Assembly: GCF_014650815.1 (NCBI RefSeq)
Contig: NZ_BMVR01000001.1
Location: 744,001-808,000 of the forward strand
DNA length: 64,000 nucleotides
Direction of reading: 5' to 3'
DNA from: Streptomyces flavofungini
GTDB taxonomy: Bacteria > Actinomycetota > Actinomycetes > Streptomycetales > Streptomycetaceae
The position numbers and the translations under genes are program-made. Position 1 is the stretch's first letter; the number at the start of each line of letters is the position of its first letter. The notes below the pieces were generated by a model. It worked only from the letters and a program-made list of their open reading frames with translations, searched no databases and had not been told where the DNA came from. Positions 47,302-54,692 of this stretch are shown one piece after another.

Positions 47302-47730
47302 ATGTCCGGAATCACCCGCCGCCGGGCCATCGGCGCCGCGGCGAGCGCCGCCGCCGGTCTCGCCGTCGTCGGCGCCACCCGTGCCGCGGCGACGGCGGCC
47401 GAGCCGCACGCCCAGGCCCACCCGGGCGCCGAGCCCGACGCCTTCGACGAGGTGTACCTCGGGCGCCGCATCCAGGGCGGGCCGTCCCACGGCGGCGGCC
47501 ACCACGCAGCCGGGCACGGGGGCCACGGCACCGGCTACTCCGTCCGCATAGACGGCGACGAACTCCACCTCATGCGCAACGCCGACGGCACCTGGATCAG
47601 CGTCATCAACCACTACGAGCCGCAGGCGTCCCCCCGCACCCTCGCCCGCGCCGCCGTGGTCGAGCTCCAGGGCGCGAGTCTCGTCCCGCTCGCCCCGCCC
47701 GCGCCCTCGTCGTCCCCGTCCGCCGCCTGA
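47302..47730 (+). CDS. melC1: Tyrosinase cofactor MelC1 (copper chaperone)
   Basis: This 142-residue protein delivers copper to and secretes the tyrosinase. It has a twin-arginine signal ([15 protein letters not shown]), a His-rich loop ([14 protein letters not shown]) and the conserved [20 protein letters not shown] core, with a tyrosine that fits the tyrosinase active site in known complexes. The ATG 47302 follows TTGGGGG. melC2 follows after 17 bp. Confidence 0.93.
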   Translation: MSGITRRRAIGAAASAAAGLAVVGATRAAATAAEPHAQAHPGAEPDAFDEVYLGRRIQGGPSHGGGHHAAGHGGHGTGYSVRIDGDELHLMRNADGTWISVINHYEPQASPRTLARAAVVELQGASLVPLAPPAPSSSPSAA

Positions 47731-47747
47731 CCCGGAGCCCCGCCGCC

Positions 47748-48575
47748 ATGACCGTACGCAAGAACCAGTCCCAGCTCACCGCCGACGAGAAGCGGCGCTT
47801 CATCGGCGCCCTGCTCGCCCTCAAGCGCGACGGGCGCTACGACTCCTTCGTCAGCACCCACAACGACTTCATCATGAGCGACACCGACAACGGCGACCGC
47901 GTCGGCCACCGTTCGCCGTCCTTCCTGCCCTGGCACCGCCGCTTCCTCATCCAGTTCGAGCAGGCGCTGCAGTCCGTGGACCCGTCCGTCGCCCTGCCCT
48001 ACTGGGACTGGACCACCGACCGCACCCCGGCCGCCTCCCTCTGGGCCCCCGACTTCCTCGGCGGCACCGGGCGCAGCCGCGACAGCCAGGTCACCGACGG
48101 CGCGTTCGCCTCGTCCGGCAGCGGCTGGCGCATCAACGTACGCGTGGACGGCCGCGACTTCCTGCGCCGCAGCCTCGGCGGGGGCGGCCGCCAGCTCCCC
48201 ACCAAGGCCGAGGTCGACTCCGTCCTCGCCATGTCCACGTACGACATGCCGCCGTGGAACAGCGCCTCCGACGGCTTCCGCAACCACCTCGAAGGCTGGC
48301 GCGGCGTCAACCTCCACAACCGCGTCCACGTCTGGGTCGGCGGCCACATGGCGACCGGCGCCTCCCCCAACGACCCGGTCTTCTGGCTCCACCACGCGTA
48401 CGTCGACAAGCTGTGGACCCAGTGGCAGTCCCGCCACCCGAACTCGCCCTACCTGCCCGCCTCCGGTACGCGCGACGTGGTCGACCTGAACGACACGATG
48501 CGGCCGTGGGGCGACGTCACGCCCGCCGACATGCTGGATCACACGCGGTACTACACCTACGACGTGGCCGCCTGA
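47748..48575 (+). CDS. melC2: Tyrosinase (monophenol monooxygenase)
   Basis: This 275-residue type 3 copper enzyme oxidises tyrosine to dopaquinone for melanin. All six copper ligands are present: H38, H54, H63 for CuA and H190, H194, H216 for CuB, at the canonical Streptomyces numbering. It has no signal peptide of its own and is co-exported with MelC1 by the Tat route. Its end overlaps the convergent DUF397 gene by 19 nt. Confidence 0.96.
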   Translation: MTVRKNQSQLTADEKRRFIGALLALKRDGRYDSFVSTHNDFIMSDTDNGDRVGHRSPSFLPWHRRFLIQFEQALQSVDPSVALPYWDWTTDRTPAASLWAPDFLGGTGRSRDSQVTDGAFASSGSGWRINVRVDGRDFLRRSLGGGGRQLPTKAEVDSVLAMSTYDMPPWNSASDGFRNHLEGWRGVNLHNRVHVWVGGHMATGASPNDPVFWLHHAYVDKLWTQWQSRHPNSPYLPASGTRDVVDLNDTMRPWGDVTPADMLDHTRYYTYDVAA

Positions 48576-48826
48576 ACGAAGTCACGCCAGGCCCCCGCCG
48601 CGAACGCGAGGTGGGGGCCTTGGCGGTTTTTGGAGTCGCGTACGTGGATGGTGGTGGGGGTGGAGGCGACTTCGACGCAGTCGTTGCCGTCACCGCTGCT
48701 GCTGTAGCTGCTCTTGGTCCACTCCAGCGCGACCTCGACGCAGTCGCCGGGTTCATTGCTGCTGCTGTAGCTGCTCTTGAACCAATTCAGCTCGCGGGCG
48801 TCCCTGGCAGTGGGCTTGAGGGTCAT
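48557..48826 (-). CDS. DUF397 protein with two tandem DUF397 motifs
   Basis: This 89-residue protein carries NWFKSSYSSSNEPGDCVEVA and then WTKSSYSSSGDGNDCVEVA, so the DUF397 core motif is duplicated. The C-terminal TIHVRDSKNRQGPHLAF and AWRDFVQAA are the family tail. DUF397 proteins are small partners of the adjacent Scr1-type HTH regulator; several such pairs act as toxin-antitoxin-like or developmental switches. The ATG overlaps the regulator stop as ATGA. Confidence 0.9.
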   Translation of the reverse strand: MTLKPTARDARELNWFKSSYSSSNEPGDCVEVALEWTKSSYSSSGDGNDCVEVASTPTTIHVRDSKNRQGPHLAFAAGAWRDFVQAATS

Positions 48827-49680
48827 GTTTCTCCCAGCACTTCCTCGATGAAGGCCAGCGACTCCGGTGGCGTCAGAGCCTGGGCCCGGATCATGCCGTA
48901 CCGCAGCTCAAGGATACGGAGTTGCTTGGGGTCCGACACAGGACGGCTGTTGAACGCACCCTCGGAGCGTCCGATCGCCGAGCCGTCCTCGAACTTCAGC
49001 ACTTCGATCAGGCCGCCCATCCCGGCGTGCTCCTCACGGTCCGTAGGCATCACCTGAAGGGCCACGTTCCGCAACCGCCCCACCTCCAGCAGATGTTCGA
49101 GCTGTCGGCGCCATACCGTTTCGCCGCCGAGCGGGCGTCGCAGCGCCGCCTCTTCCAGGACGAAGCCGAACGCCGGGGCCGGTGACCGCTCGTAGATGGA
49201 CTGTCGGCTGAGTCGCGCTTCCACCTCACGATCCACCACGTCCTCCGTGAGCGCAGGCTGCCTCATGTCGTAGAGAGCCCGCATGTACTCCTCCGTCTGC
49301 AACAACCCGTGCAAGTTGTGGTTGCAGTACAGGAGCAGCTCAACCGCCCGCTCCTCCATCTTCGCCAGCTCCCGGACCTTCTTCGGGTACCGGGCCTTGG
49401 TCATCTCCTCCTTCATCGCCGAGATGAACCCGCCCGCCCCGAGGACGCGGTCGGCCGCGTCCAAGTACTCCGGGCGCGGGATACGCGCCCCGCGCTCGAC
49501 CTTGCGGACAAGGTCCTCCCCGTACCCGATCGCCTGGCCGAAATCCCCCGCGGTCAGCCCGGCCGCCTCGCGCCACCGCTTCTGCTGGTGGCCCAGCGCC
49601 TCGACCACCGAGGCGATCTCGTCCTCGGGCTCGACGTCCCAGCCCGCCTCGTCCACACCTTCGCCGTCCGCACTCATCAT
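48823..49680 (-). CDS. XRE/Scr1-type helix-turn-helix regulator
   Basis: This 285-residue regulator has an N-terminal helix-turn-helix (LGHQQKRWREAAGLTAGDFG, then GYGEDLVRKVERGARIP) and the DUF5753 effector domain (YCNHNLHGLLQTEEYMRALY to LRNVALQVMP). The ATG at 49680 is placed by GGAGG 5 nt upstream. It forms the standard pair with the downstream DUF397 gene, and the divergent ATPase gene completes a frequent Streptomyces trio. Confidence 0.9.
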   Translation of the reverse strand: MMSADGEGVDEAGWDVEPEDEIASVVEALGHQQKRWREAAGLTAGDFGQAIGYGEDLVRKVERGARIPRPEYLDAADRVLGAGGFISAMKEEMTKARYPKKVRELAKMEERAVELLLYCNHNLHGLLQTEEYMRALYDMRQPALTEDVVDREVEARLSRQSIYERSPAPAFGFVLEEAALRRPLGGETVWRRQLEHLLEVGRLRNVALQVMPTDREEHAGMGGLIEVLKFEDGSAIGRSEGAFNSRPVSDPKQLRILELRYGMIRAQALTPPESLAFIEEVLGET

Positions 49681-49836
49681 GCCCACCTCCGAAAAGCGCC
49701 GCCCCGCTCCAACGCGCAGCCGTACCCGTAAGGCACTCCGGACAGCCGGGACAGCACCGGACAGCGACCGGACAGTCACCGTACGTGCACCGCGCATCAC
49801 GGTGCAGGGGAAGCGGCCGGCGTCACGCTGAGGTGC

Positions 49837-50256
49837 ATGGACACGGAGACCACGCAAGCCCCCGCCGCCGTACGGACGTTCAGCATCCGGCTCTCCTCGA
49901 CGCCGAGAGGCGCCCGCCTGGCGCGCAGAGCGGCGGTGGGCCAACTCCACGCGTGGGGTGTGCCGTTCGAGCCCGCGCAGCACATCGTGGCGGAGCTGGC
50001 GAGCAACGCGGTGCGGCACGGTCACGTACCGGGCCGGGACTTCCGCCTGACGCTGCGGCTCACGGCGGGCGGGGTGCTGCGCGTCGAGGTGACGGACACG
50101 TGCACGGAGCGGCTGCCCCGCCCGCCGGGCCCGGTGGCCCCGGACGCCGAGTCGGGCCGGGGCCTGCTCCTGGTCGAGGCACTCGCCACGCGCTGGGGCA
50201 CCGAGGTGGGGCCCGCGCCGGGCAAGACGGTGTGGGCGGAGGTCGGCGACGGCTGA
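49837..50256 (+). CDS. Anti-sigma-type histidine-kinase-like ATPase (RsbW fold)
   Basis: This 139-residue protein has the HATPase_c_2 N-box AELASNAVRHG (residues 52-62), VEVTDTC and a G-box AESGRGLLLVEALATRWG. Such stand-alone GHKL ATPases are usually anti-sigma factors or bind small acidic partners. It is divergent from the HTH/DUF397 pair, a common arrangement. No anti-anti-sigma gene is adjacent. Confidence 0.88.
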   Translation: MDTETTQAPAAVRTFSIRLSSTPRGARLARRAAVGQLHAWGVPFEPAQHIVAELASNAVRHGHVPGRDFRLTLRLTAGGVLRVEVTDTCTERLPRPPGPVAPDAESGRGLLLVEALATRWGTEVGPAPGKTVWAEVGDG

Positions 50257-50266
50257 ACCGTGCGGC

Positions 50267-50818
50267 TCAGGAGAAGGAGAGCTCCTGCGTGCGCAGGGTT
50301 CCCCCGCGTCGGCCGGGCGCTTCCTGGCGGTGCCAGTAGAGGTTGGTGTGCGCGATCACCAGGTCCGGGGACGGGGCACCGTACCCGCTCAGGTCCTCCG
50401 TGGTGTGGGCGTCGGCCACGAGGGTCGCGTCGTAGCCACGGGTGAGGGCGCCGTGGAGGGTGGAGCGGATGCAGACGTCGGTCTGGGCGCCGGTGACGAC
50501 GAGGTGGCCGACGGCGTGTTCGGCGAGGACGGACTCCAGGTCGGTGGCCTCGAAGGAGTCGCCGTAGAGCTTGTGGACGAGGGGCTCGCCGTCCCGGCGG
50601 ACCAGCTCGGGGACGTAGGCCCAACTCTCGCTGTCGCGCGGGAGTTCGTCGTCGGAGTGCTGGACCCAGATCACGGGCACGTCCGCCGCGCGCGCCTTGT
50701 CCACGACGGTGGCTATGTTCGCGATGACGGCGTCACGCTCGTGCGCCTCGGCCACCACACCGTTCTGCATGTCGATGACCAGCACGGCGGTACGGGTGCG
50801 GTCGGGCAGGGTTGTCAT
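50267..50818 (-). CDS. Isochorismatase-family hydrolase
   Basis: This 183-residue cysteine hydrolase has the catalytic set LVIDMQNGVV (Asp), a lysine in PLVHKLYGDSF and the cysteine in GAQTDVCIRSTLHGAL. Family members include nicotinamidases and amidohydrolases, but the nicotinamidase metal-binding motif DHH is replaced by QHSDDEL. The substrate is therefore unknown. Confidence 0.85.
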   Translation of the reverse strand: MTTLPDRTRTAVLVIDMQNGVVAEAHERDAVIANIATVVDKARAADVPVIWVQHSDDELPRDSESWAYVPELVRRDGEPLVHKLYGDSFEATDLESVLAEHAVGHLVVTGAQTDVCIRSTLHGALTRGYDATLVADAHTTEDLSGYGAPSPDLVIAHTNLYWHRQEAPGRRGGTLRTQELSFS

Positions 50819-50985
50819 GGGGGTCTCCAGTTCCACGGTCCCCGGTCCACGGGGTCGCTGTCGCGGCGTTCCCTGTTTCGTGAACGCCGCATGGCAGTCG
50901 CGTTGCGGCGGCGGCCCGGCGCTTGAACGGCGCGGGCCGTGCCGCCTACGGTCGATACGTCACGTACGGCGAGAGCGTACGACGT

Positions 50986-51060
50986 GGCCGTGTGCCCGAG
51001 TGGCTTAGGGATTCGCCTGCAAAGCGAAGCACACCGGTTCGATTCCGGTCACGGCCTCCA
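50986..51060 (+). tRNA. tRNA-Cys (GCA)
   Basis: The sequence folds with acceptor GGCCGTG/CACGGCC, anticodon arm TTCGC-CTGCAAA-GCGAA and T arm CCGGTTCGATTCCGG. The discriminator is T, as expected for cysteine, and CCA is encoded. The anticodon is GCA. Confidence 0.96.
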
Positions 51061-51075
51061 AGCCCCCGTAAGAGA

Positions 51076-52020
51076 TCACGCGTTCAGGGCGCTGCCCGCT
51101 CGCCACTCGTCCCACGAGACGTTCCAGTCGCCGTAGCCGTTGCCGGGGGCCACCGTCTCCTTGGAGCCGGTCACGCGGATGACGTCGCCGGGGATCACCT
51201 CTTCGTAGAAGCGGCGGGCCGTGCCGTCCGTGGCGAGGCCTATGCAGCCGTGCGTGACGTTGGAGTTGCCCGCGTACGTGTTGGCCTTCGGGTTCTCGTG
51301 GAGGTACGTGCCGGACGTGGTGAGGTGGACCGCGTAGCTGTAGTAACCGGCGTACGCGTCCGCGTAGCCGACCGTGCGGGAGTCCATGAAGACGCGGCGC
51401 TGCTTGTCGGAGACCACCATCGTGCCGTTCCAGGTGTCCATGCCGGGCGCGCCCGCGGTGATCGGCACGCGGCGCGTCACGCCGTCCTTGACCACGGTCA
51501 TCGTGTGGCTGCGTACGTCGACGGTGGCGACCAGGGAGCGGGCCACCGTGAAGCCGCGGTCGATGCCGGAGCCCACCCGGACGGTGACCTTCGTGCCGGG
51601 CTTCCAATACGCCTTGGGGCGGTAGTCGACGCGCTGGCCCTCGTGCAGGTTGCGGTCCTTGACCCAGCTCCAGGAGCCCGTCGTCGGCGTGCTCGCGCGC
51701 ACCTTCAGGCGCCGCTCCACCGCGGCCCGTTCGGCCTTCGGCACAGGGCGGTCGAAGGTCACGGACACCGGCATGCCGACGCCCACCCGCTGCCCGTCCG
51801 CCACGTTCACCCGCACCCCGCCCCGGCGCAGCGCCGCGGGCTCCACCACCGGCTTCGCCCGGGGCGAGGGCGTCCCGGCCGAGGCGGGCTTCCGGTCGTC
51901 CTCCGTCGGCGCCGCCGACCCGCTCTCACCACCCACCGAGCAGCCCGCGAGGACACCCGCGCAGAGCACGGCGGCCGCCGCCCCGCGTACGACGTGACGG
52001 ATTCTGGTGCGCCTGGCCAT
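51076..52020 (-). CDS. L,D-transpeptidase (YkuD/ErfK) lipoprotein
   Basis: This 314-residue enzyme forms 3-3 cross-links in peptidoglycan. It has a signal with lipobox LAGC near residue 27, an Ig-like domain (VSVTFDRPVPKAERAAVERR) and a C-terminal YkuD domain with HGCIGL, where C259 is the nucleophile. The layout matches mycobacterial and Streptomyces Ldt lipoproteins. It is convergent with tRNA-Cys, with 15 bp between them. Confidence 0.93.
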   Translation of the reverse strand: MARRTRIRHVVRGAAAAVLCAGVLAGCSVGGESGSAAPTEDDRKPASAGTPSPRAKPVVEPAALRRGGVRVNVADGQRVGVGMPVSVTFDRPVPKAERAAVERRLKVRASTPTTGSWSWVKDRNLHEGQRVDYRPKAYWKPGTKVTVRVGSGIDRGFTVARSLVATVDVRSHTMTVVKDGVTRRVPITAGAPGMDTWNGTMVVSDKQRRVFMDSRTVGYADAYAGYYSYAVHLTTSGTYLHENPKANTYAGNSNVTHGCIGLATDGTARRFYEEVIPGDVIRVTGSKETVAPGNGYGDWNVSWDEWRAGSALNA

Positions 52021-52196
52021 CGGGTCCCCCTGTGTGGTGTTCCGGCCGGGGCCGGTGTGTTTCCATGTACGCCACCCATACGCACGGCGGAGACCGCCGG
52101 GTTGCATGGGGCGTGCGGGAGAAATTCGGGGCTGGTTGCGACGGGGCGCGGCGTGGGCGGCGGACGGTCGCGGTCGTGGACAGGAACGGCGGGGGC

Positions 52197-52745
52197 ATGA
52201 CGGAGGACGAGTTCGACGCGTTCTACGCGTCCGCGTTCCCGCGCGTCGTCGGCCAGGTCTACGCCTTCACCGGCGACCACGGACAGGCCCAGGACGTCGT
52301 CCAGGAGGCGTTCGTACGCGCCTGGGACCGGCGGCGCGACCTCGCGGCCGTGCACGCGCCCGAGGCCTGGGTCCGCACGGTGGCCGTGCGGCTCGCGGTG
52401 AGCCACTGGCGGCGGGCCCGGCGCTGGCTGGAGCTGGTCCGCAAGGAGCCGCCGCCCGAGCACACGGCGGGGCCCGGACCCGAGCACGTGACGCTCGTCG
52501 CGGCACTGCGGAAGCTGCCCGAGGCACAGCGGCTCGCGATCGTGCTGCACCACCTGTGTGACCTCAGCGTGGAGCAGGTAGCCTCCGAGACCGGCGCCCC
52601 CACCGGCACGGTCAAGGCGCGGCTCTCGCGCGGACGCGCGGCGCTGGCCAAGCACCTGTCCGGGGACGACGGAGGCGACGGGGGCGATGGCGTCCTCGGC
52701 GGGACGAGCAACGGGAAGGAGGGGGATCGGGATCATGTCCGATGA
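52197..52745 (+). CDS. ECF RNA polymerase sigma factor
   Basis: This 182-residue ECF sigma has region 2 (FDAFYASAFPRVVGQVYAFTGDHGQAQDVVQEAFVRAWDR, spanning residues 6-45) and region 4 (LRKLPEAQRLAIVLHHL with VEQVASETGAPTGTVKARLSRGRAAL). The C-terminus is a Gly/Asp-rich tail. Its last 11 nt overlap the next gene, which encodes a one-segment membrane protein, the usual place for an anti-sigma factor. Confidence 0.9.
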   Translation: MTEDEFDAFYASAFPRVVGQVYAFTGDHGQAQDVVQEAFVRAWDRRRDLAAVHAPEAWVRTVAVRLAVSHWRRARRWLELVRKEPPPEHTAGPGPEHVTLVAALRKLPEAQRLAIVLHHLCDLSVEQVASETGAPTGTVKARLSRGRAALAKHLSGDDGGDGGDGVLGGTSNGKEGDRDHVR

Positions 52746-53403
52746 ACCCTCGGCCCCCGGCCCGGCCCCCGACTCCGACCTCTCCGCCGCCCTGCACGCC
52801 CTCGCCGTCGACGCCCGCTCCCCCGCCCCCGGCCCCGGCGCCGCCGTCCGCCGCCGCGCCGTGTCCCGGCGCCGCCGCAGGCACGCGGCCCTCGTCGGCG
52901 GTGGCGCCGTCGCGGCGGCGGCCCTGGTGGTCGGCCTGGTCGTGGGCCTCGGCGACGACTCCGGCTCCCGGCCCGCCCCGCCCGCCGCCCCCACCACGTC
53001 CGCCGGGCCGACCGCGCCCGCCGCCACCGCCGACCTCGGGCGCCGTGAGCTGTCCGTGGCGGGCCGGAAGCTGCCCCTGTCGTCGGGCCGCGCGAAGTAC
53101 CCGACGAAGCCCGGCCGCATGACGGTCGTGGCCAAGCACCGCTCGACGAAGCTGTCCGGCAACACCGTCGGCCTCGGCGAGACGTACGACGTGTACTTCC
53201 ACTGGGTCCTCGAACTGCGCGACGCCGACGGCCGCACCAACTACGTCGTCGCCCTCACCTTCGACGAGGCCTCCGTCGGCAAACGCGATGTGACCCACGG
53301 CTGGCTCGGCCTGCGCGCGGCGGACGCCAAGTGGCTCTACGGGAAGCTCAGTCCGGGCTCGGTGGTCACCATCGAGGGGAAGGCGCCCGGGGCCTCGGGC
53401 TGA
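52735..53403 (+). CDS. Membrane protein, probable anti-sigma partner
   Basis: This 222-residue protein has a short cytoplasmic N-terminus ending in an arginine-rich run (VRRRAVSRRRRRHA), one membrane segment (ALVGGGAVAAAALVVGLVVGL) and an external domain of about 120 residues (RRELSVAGRKLPLSSG to VVTIEGKAPG). There is no zinc-binding ZAS motif, so the anti-sigma role is inferred only from overlap with the sigma gene and topology. Confidence 0.7.
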   Translation: MSDEPSAPGPAPDSDLSAALHALAVDARSPAPGPGAAVRRRAVSRRRRRHAALVGGGAVAAAALVVGLVVGLGDDSGSRPAPPAAPTTSAGPTAPAATADLGRRELSVAGRKLPLSSGRAKYPTKPGRMTVVAKHRSTKLSGNTVGLGETYDVYFHWVLELRDADGRTNYVVALTFDEASVGKRDVTHGWLGLRAADAKWLYGKLSPGSVVTIEGKAPGASG

Positions 53404-53443
53404 CGCGAGCCGCCCGCGCCCGCGGCGTCCGCGGGCACGCGAA

Positions 53444-53474
53444 GAGGGGCGGTCCCCTGAAGGAACCGCCCCTC
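53444..53474. terminator. Terminator
   Basis: A 10-bp stem, GAGGGGCGGT with ACCGCCCCTC, lies 40 bp after the membrane protein stop and 14 bp after the micro-ORF on the opposite strand, so it can serve both. Confidence 0.7.
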
Positions 53475-53488
53475 CGATACCGCCGGGA

Positions 53489-53521
53489 TCAGCCCCAGCC
53501 CGTGTCGTTGTCATCCCCCAT
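53489..53521 (-). CDS. 10-residue micro-ORF, MGDDNDTGWG
   Basis: The minus strand has a strong ribosome site GGGGGAGA about 6 nt before an ATG, then ten codons and TGA, followed at once by a hairpin terminator. The acidic peptide ends in TGWG. It could be a signalling peptide, leader or precursor; nothing in the neighbours fixes its role. Translation is inferred from the ribosome site alone. Confidence 0.4.
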   Translation of the reverse strand: MGDDNDTGWG

Positions 53522-53667
53522 GACACATCTCCCCCGTAGTGACCGAGTTGTTCGGGACTCTTCGATGGTGCCCTGCAACTGGCCCTACCTAAAAGGGATT
53601 TATGGGCGGATCACATGCCTGGAGCGTCATCGCGACCCGACCGGCACCGGTCGGAGACATTCCACTC

Positions 53668-54213
53668 TCAGGCCACGGCCGCCTCGCGCAGGCGCGACAG
53701 AATCGCGTCCACCGTCTGATCCACCGTCAACTCCGAGCTGTCCAGCCACAGTCCGATACGTGGCGTGGTGGCACGCATCCCCTCGTCCAGGGCCTCTACC
53801 GTCCACTCGCCGTAGCCCGTCTTGCCGCGGGCCGCCTCGCGCTCGGCGACGGCGGTCGGGCGGGGGGCGAGCACGACCACGTGCAGCGGGCGCGTCCGCA
53901 CCAGGTCGGCGTACCGCTTCAGCTCCTCGCCGAGGATCACGTCCTGGACGATCGCGGTGAAGCCCGCCTCGGCGTACGCGTCGGCCGTCGACGCCGACAG
54001 GCCGTAGCGGAGCCGGAGTTGGGCCTCCGCCTCGGCGCCCGCCCCGGGCTCGTACTCCTCCCGCCCGGAGACGACCATGCGCCGGAAGACGTCGCCCCGC
54101 ACGTGTGCGGCGCGTGGGAGCCGTTCGGCGAGGGCCTGTGCGACCGTGGACTTTCCGGCGGCCATGATGCCGGTGATGACGATGACCCCTTCGGGGGTGG
54201 TGGGGGCGCTCAT
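53668..54213 (-). CDS. P-loop kinase, chloramphenicol-phosphotransferase-like
   Basis: This 181-residue protein has Walker A GIMAAGKST, then the DVFRR and DVILGEELKRYADLV segments of the small zeta-toxin/CPT kinase family. These enzymes phosphorylate sugars, drugs or nucleotides; this one's substrate is unknown. It has no adjacent antitoxin gene. A long repeat cluster lies upstream. Confidence 0.75.
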   Translation of the reverse strand: MSAPTTPEGVIVITGIMAAGKSTVAQALAERLPRAAHVRGDVFRRMVVSGREEYEPGAGAEAEAQLRLRYGLSASTADAYAEAGFTAIVQDVILGEELKRYADLVRTRPLHVVVLAPRPTAVAEREAARGKTGYGEWTVEALDEGMRATTPRIGLWLDSSELTVDQTVDAILSRLREAAVA

Positions 54214-54692
54214 CTGCGCGAAGTTACCGGAGCCGGGGCTGGAGTTCCTCCCGGTTTTCCTGGGGTGGGGTGCGTGGGGGGGGGCCGCGTGGGACGCCCC
54301 AGTCCCACCCCTTCCCGAAACCGGGGGCGCTGCCCCCGGGCCCCCGGGGGGGGTGGGGGTCCCGGGCGGGTGGGACGGCCCCCGCCTCATCGCCGCTGCG
54401 CGGCTCGTCCTCAAACGCCGGACGGGCTGGAATAGGTGGGTGTCCCCTGCGGGTGGGACAGGCTGGAATAGGCGGGTGCCCCCCGCGGGTAGGACAGGCC
54501 GCCACCGATCGACCTTCGGCCTCGTCCTCAAACGCCGGACGGGCTGGAATAGGCGGGTGTCCCCTGCGGGTGGGACAGGCCGCCGCCGATCGGCCTCCGG
54601 CCTCGTCCTCAAACGCCGGACGGGCTGAAATCCCTCACGCTGCGCCGGACGGGCTGAATTGCCTCACGCTGCGCCGGACGGGCCGAGTCCCC
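54214..54692. repeat. Cluster of dispersed repeats (several tandem copies)
   Basis: This 479-bp gap holds three CGTCCTCAAACGCCGGACGG units alternating with GAATAGGCGGGTGTCCCCTG and GCGGGTGGGACAGGC blocks. Two CTCACGCTGCGCCGGACGGG units follow. Each is the same repeat family found singly elsewhere. The cluster core is 54296-54685. No real gene is present. Confidence 0.75.
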
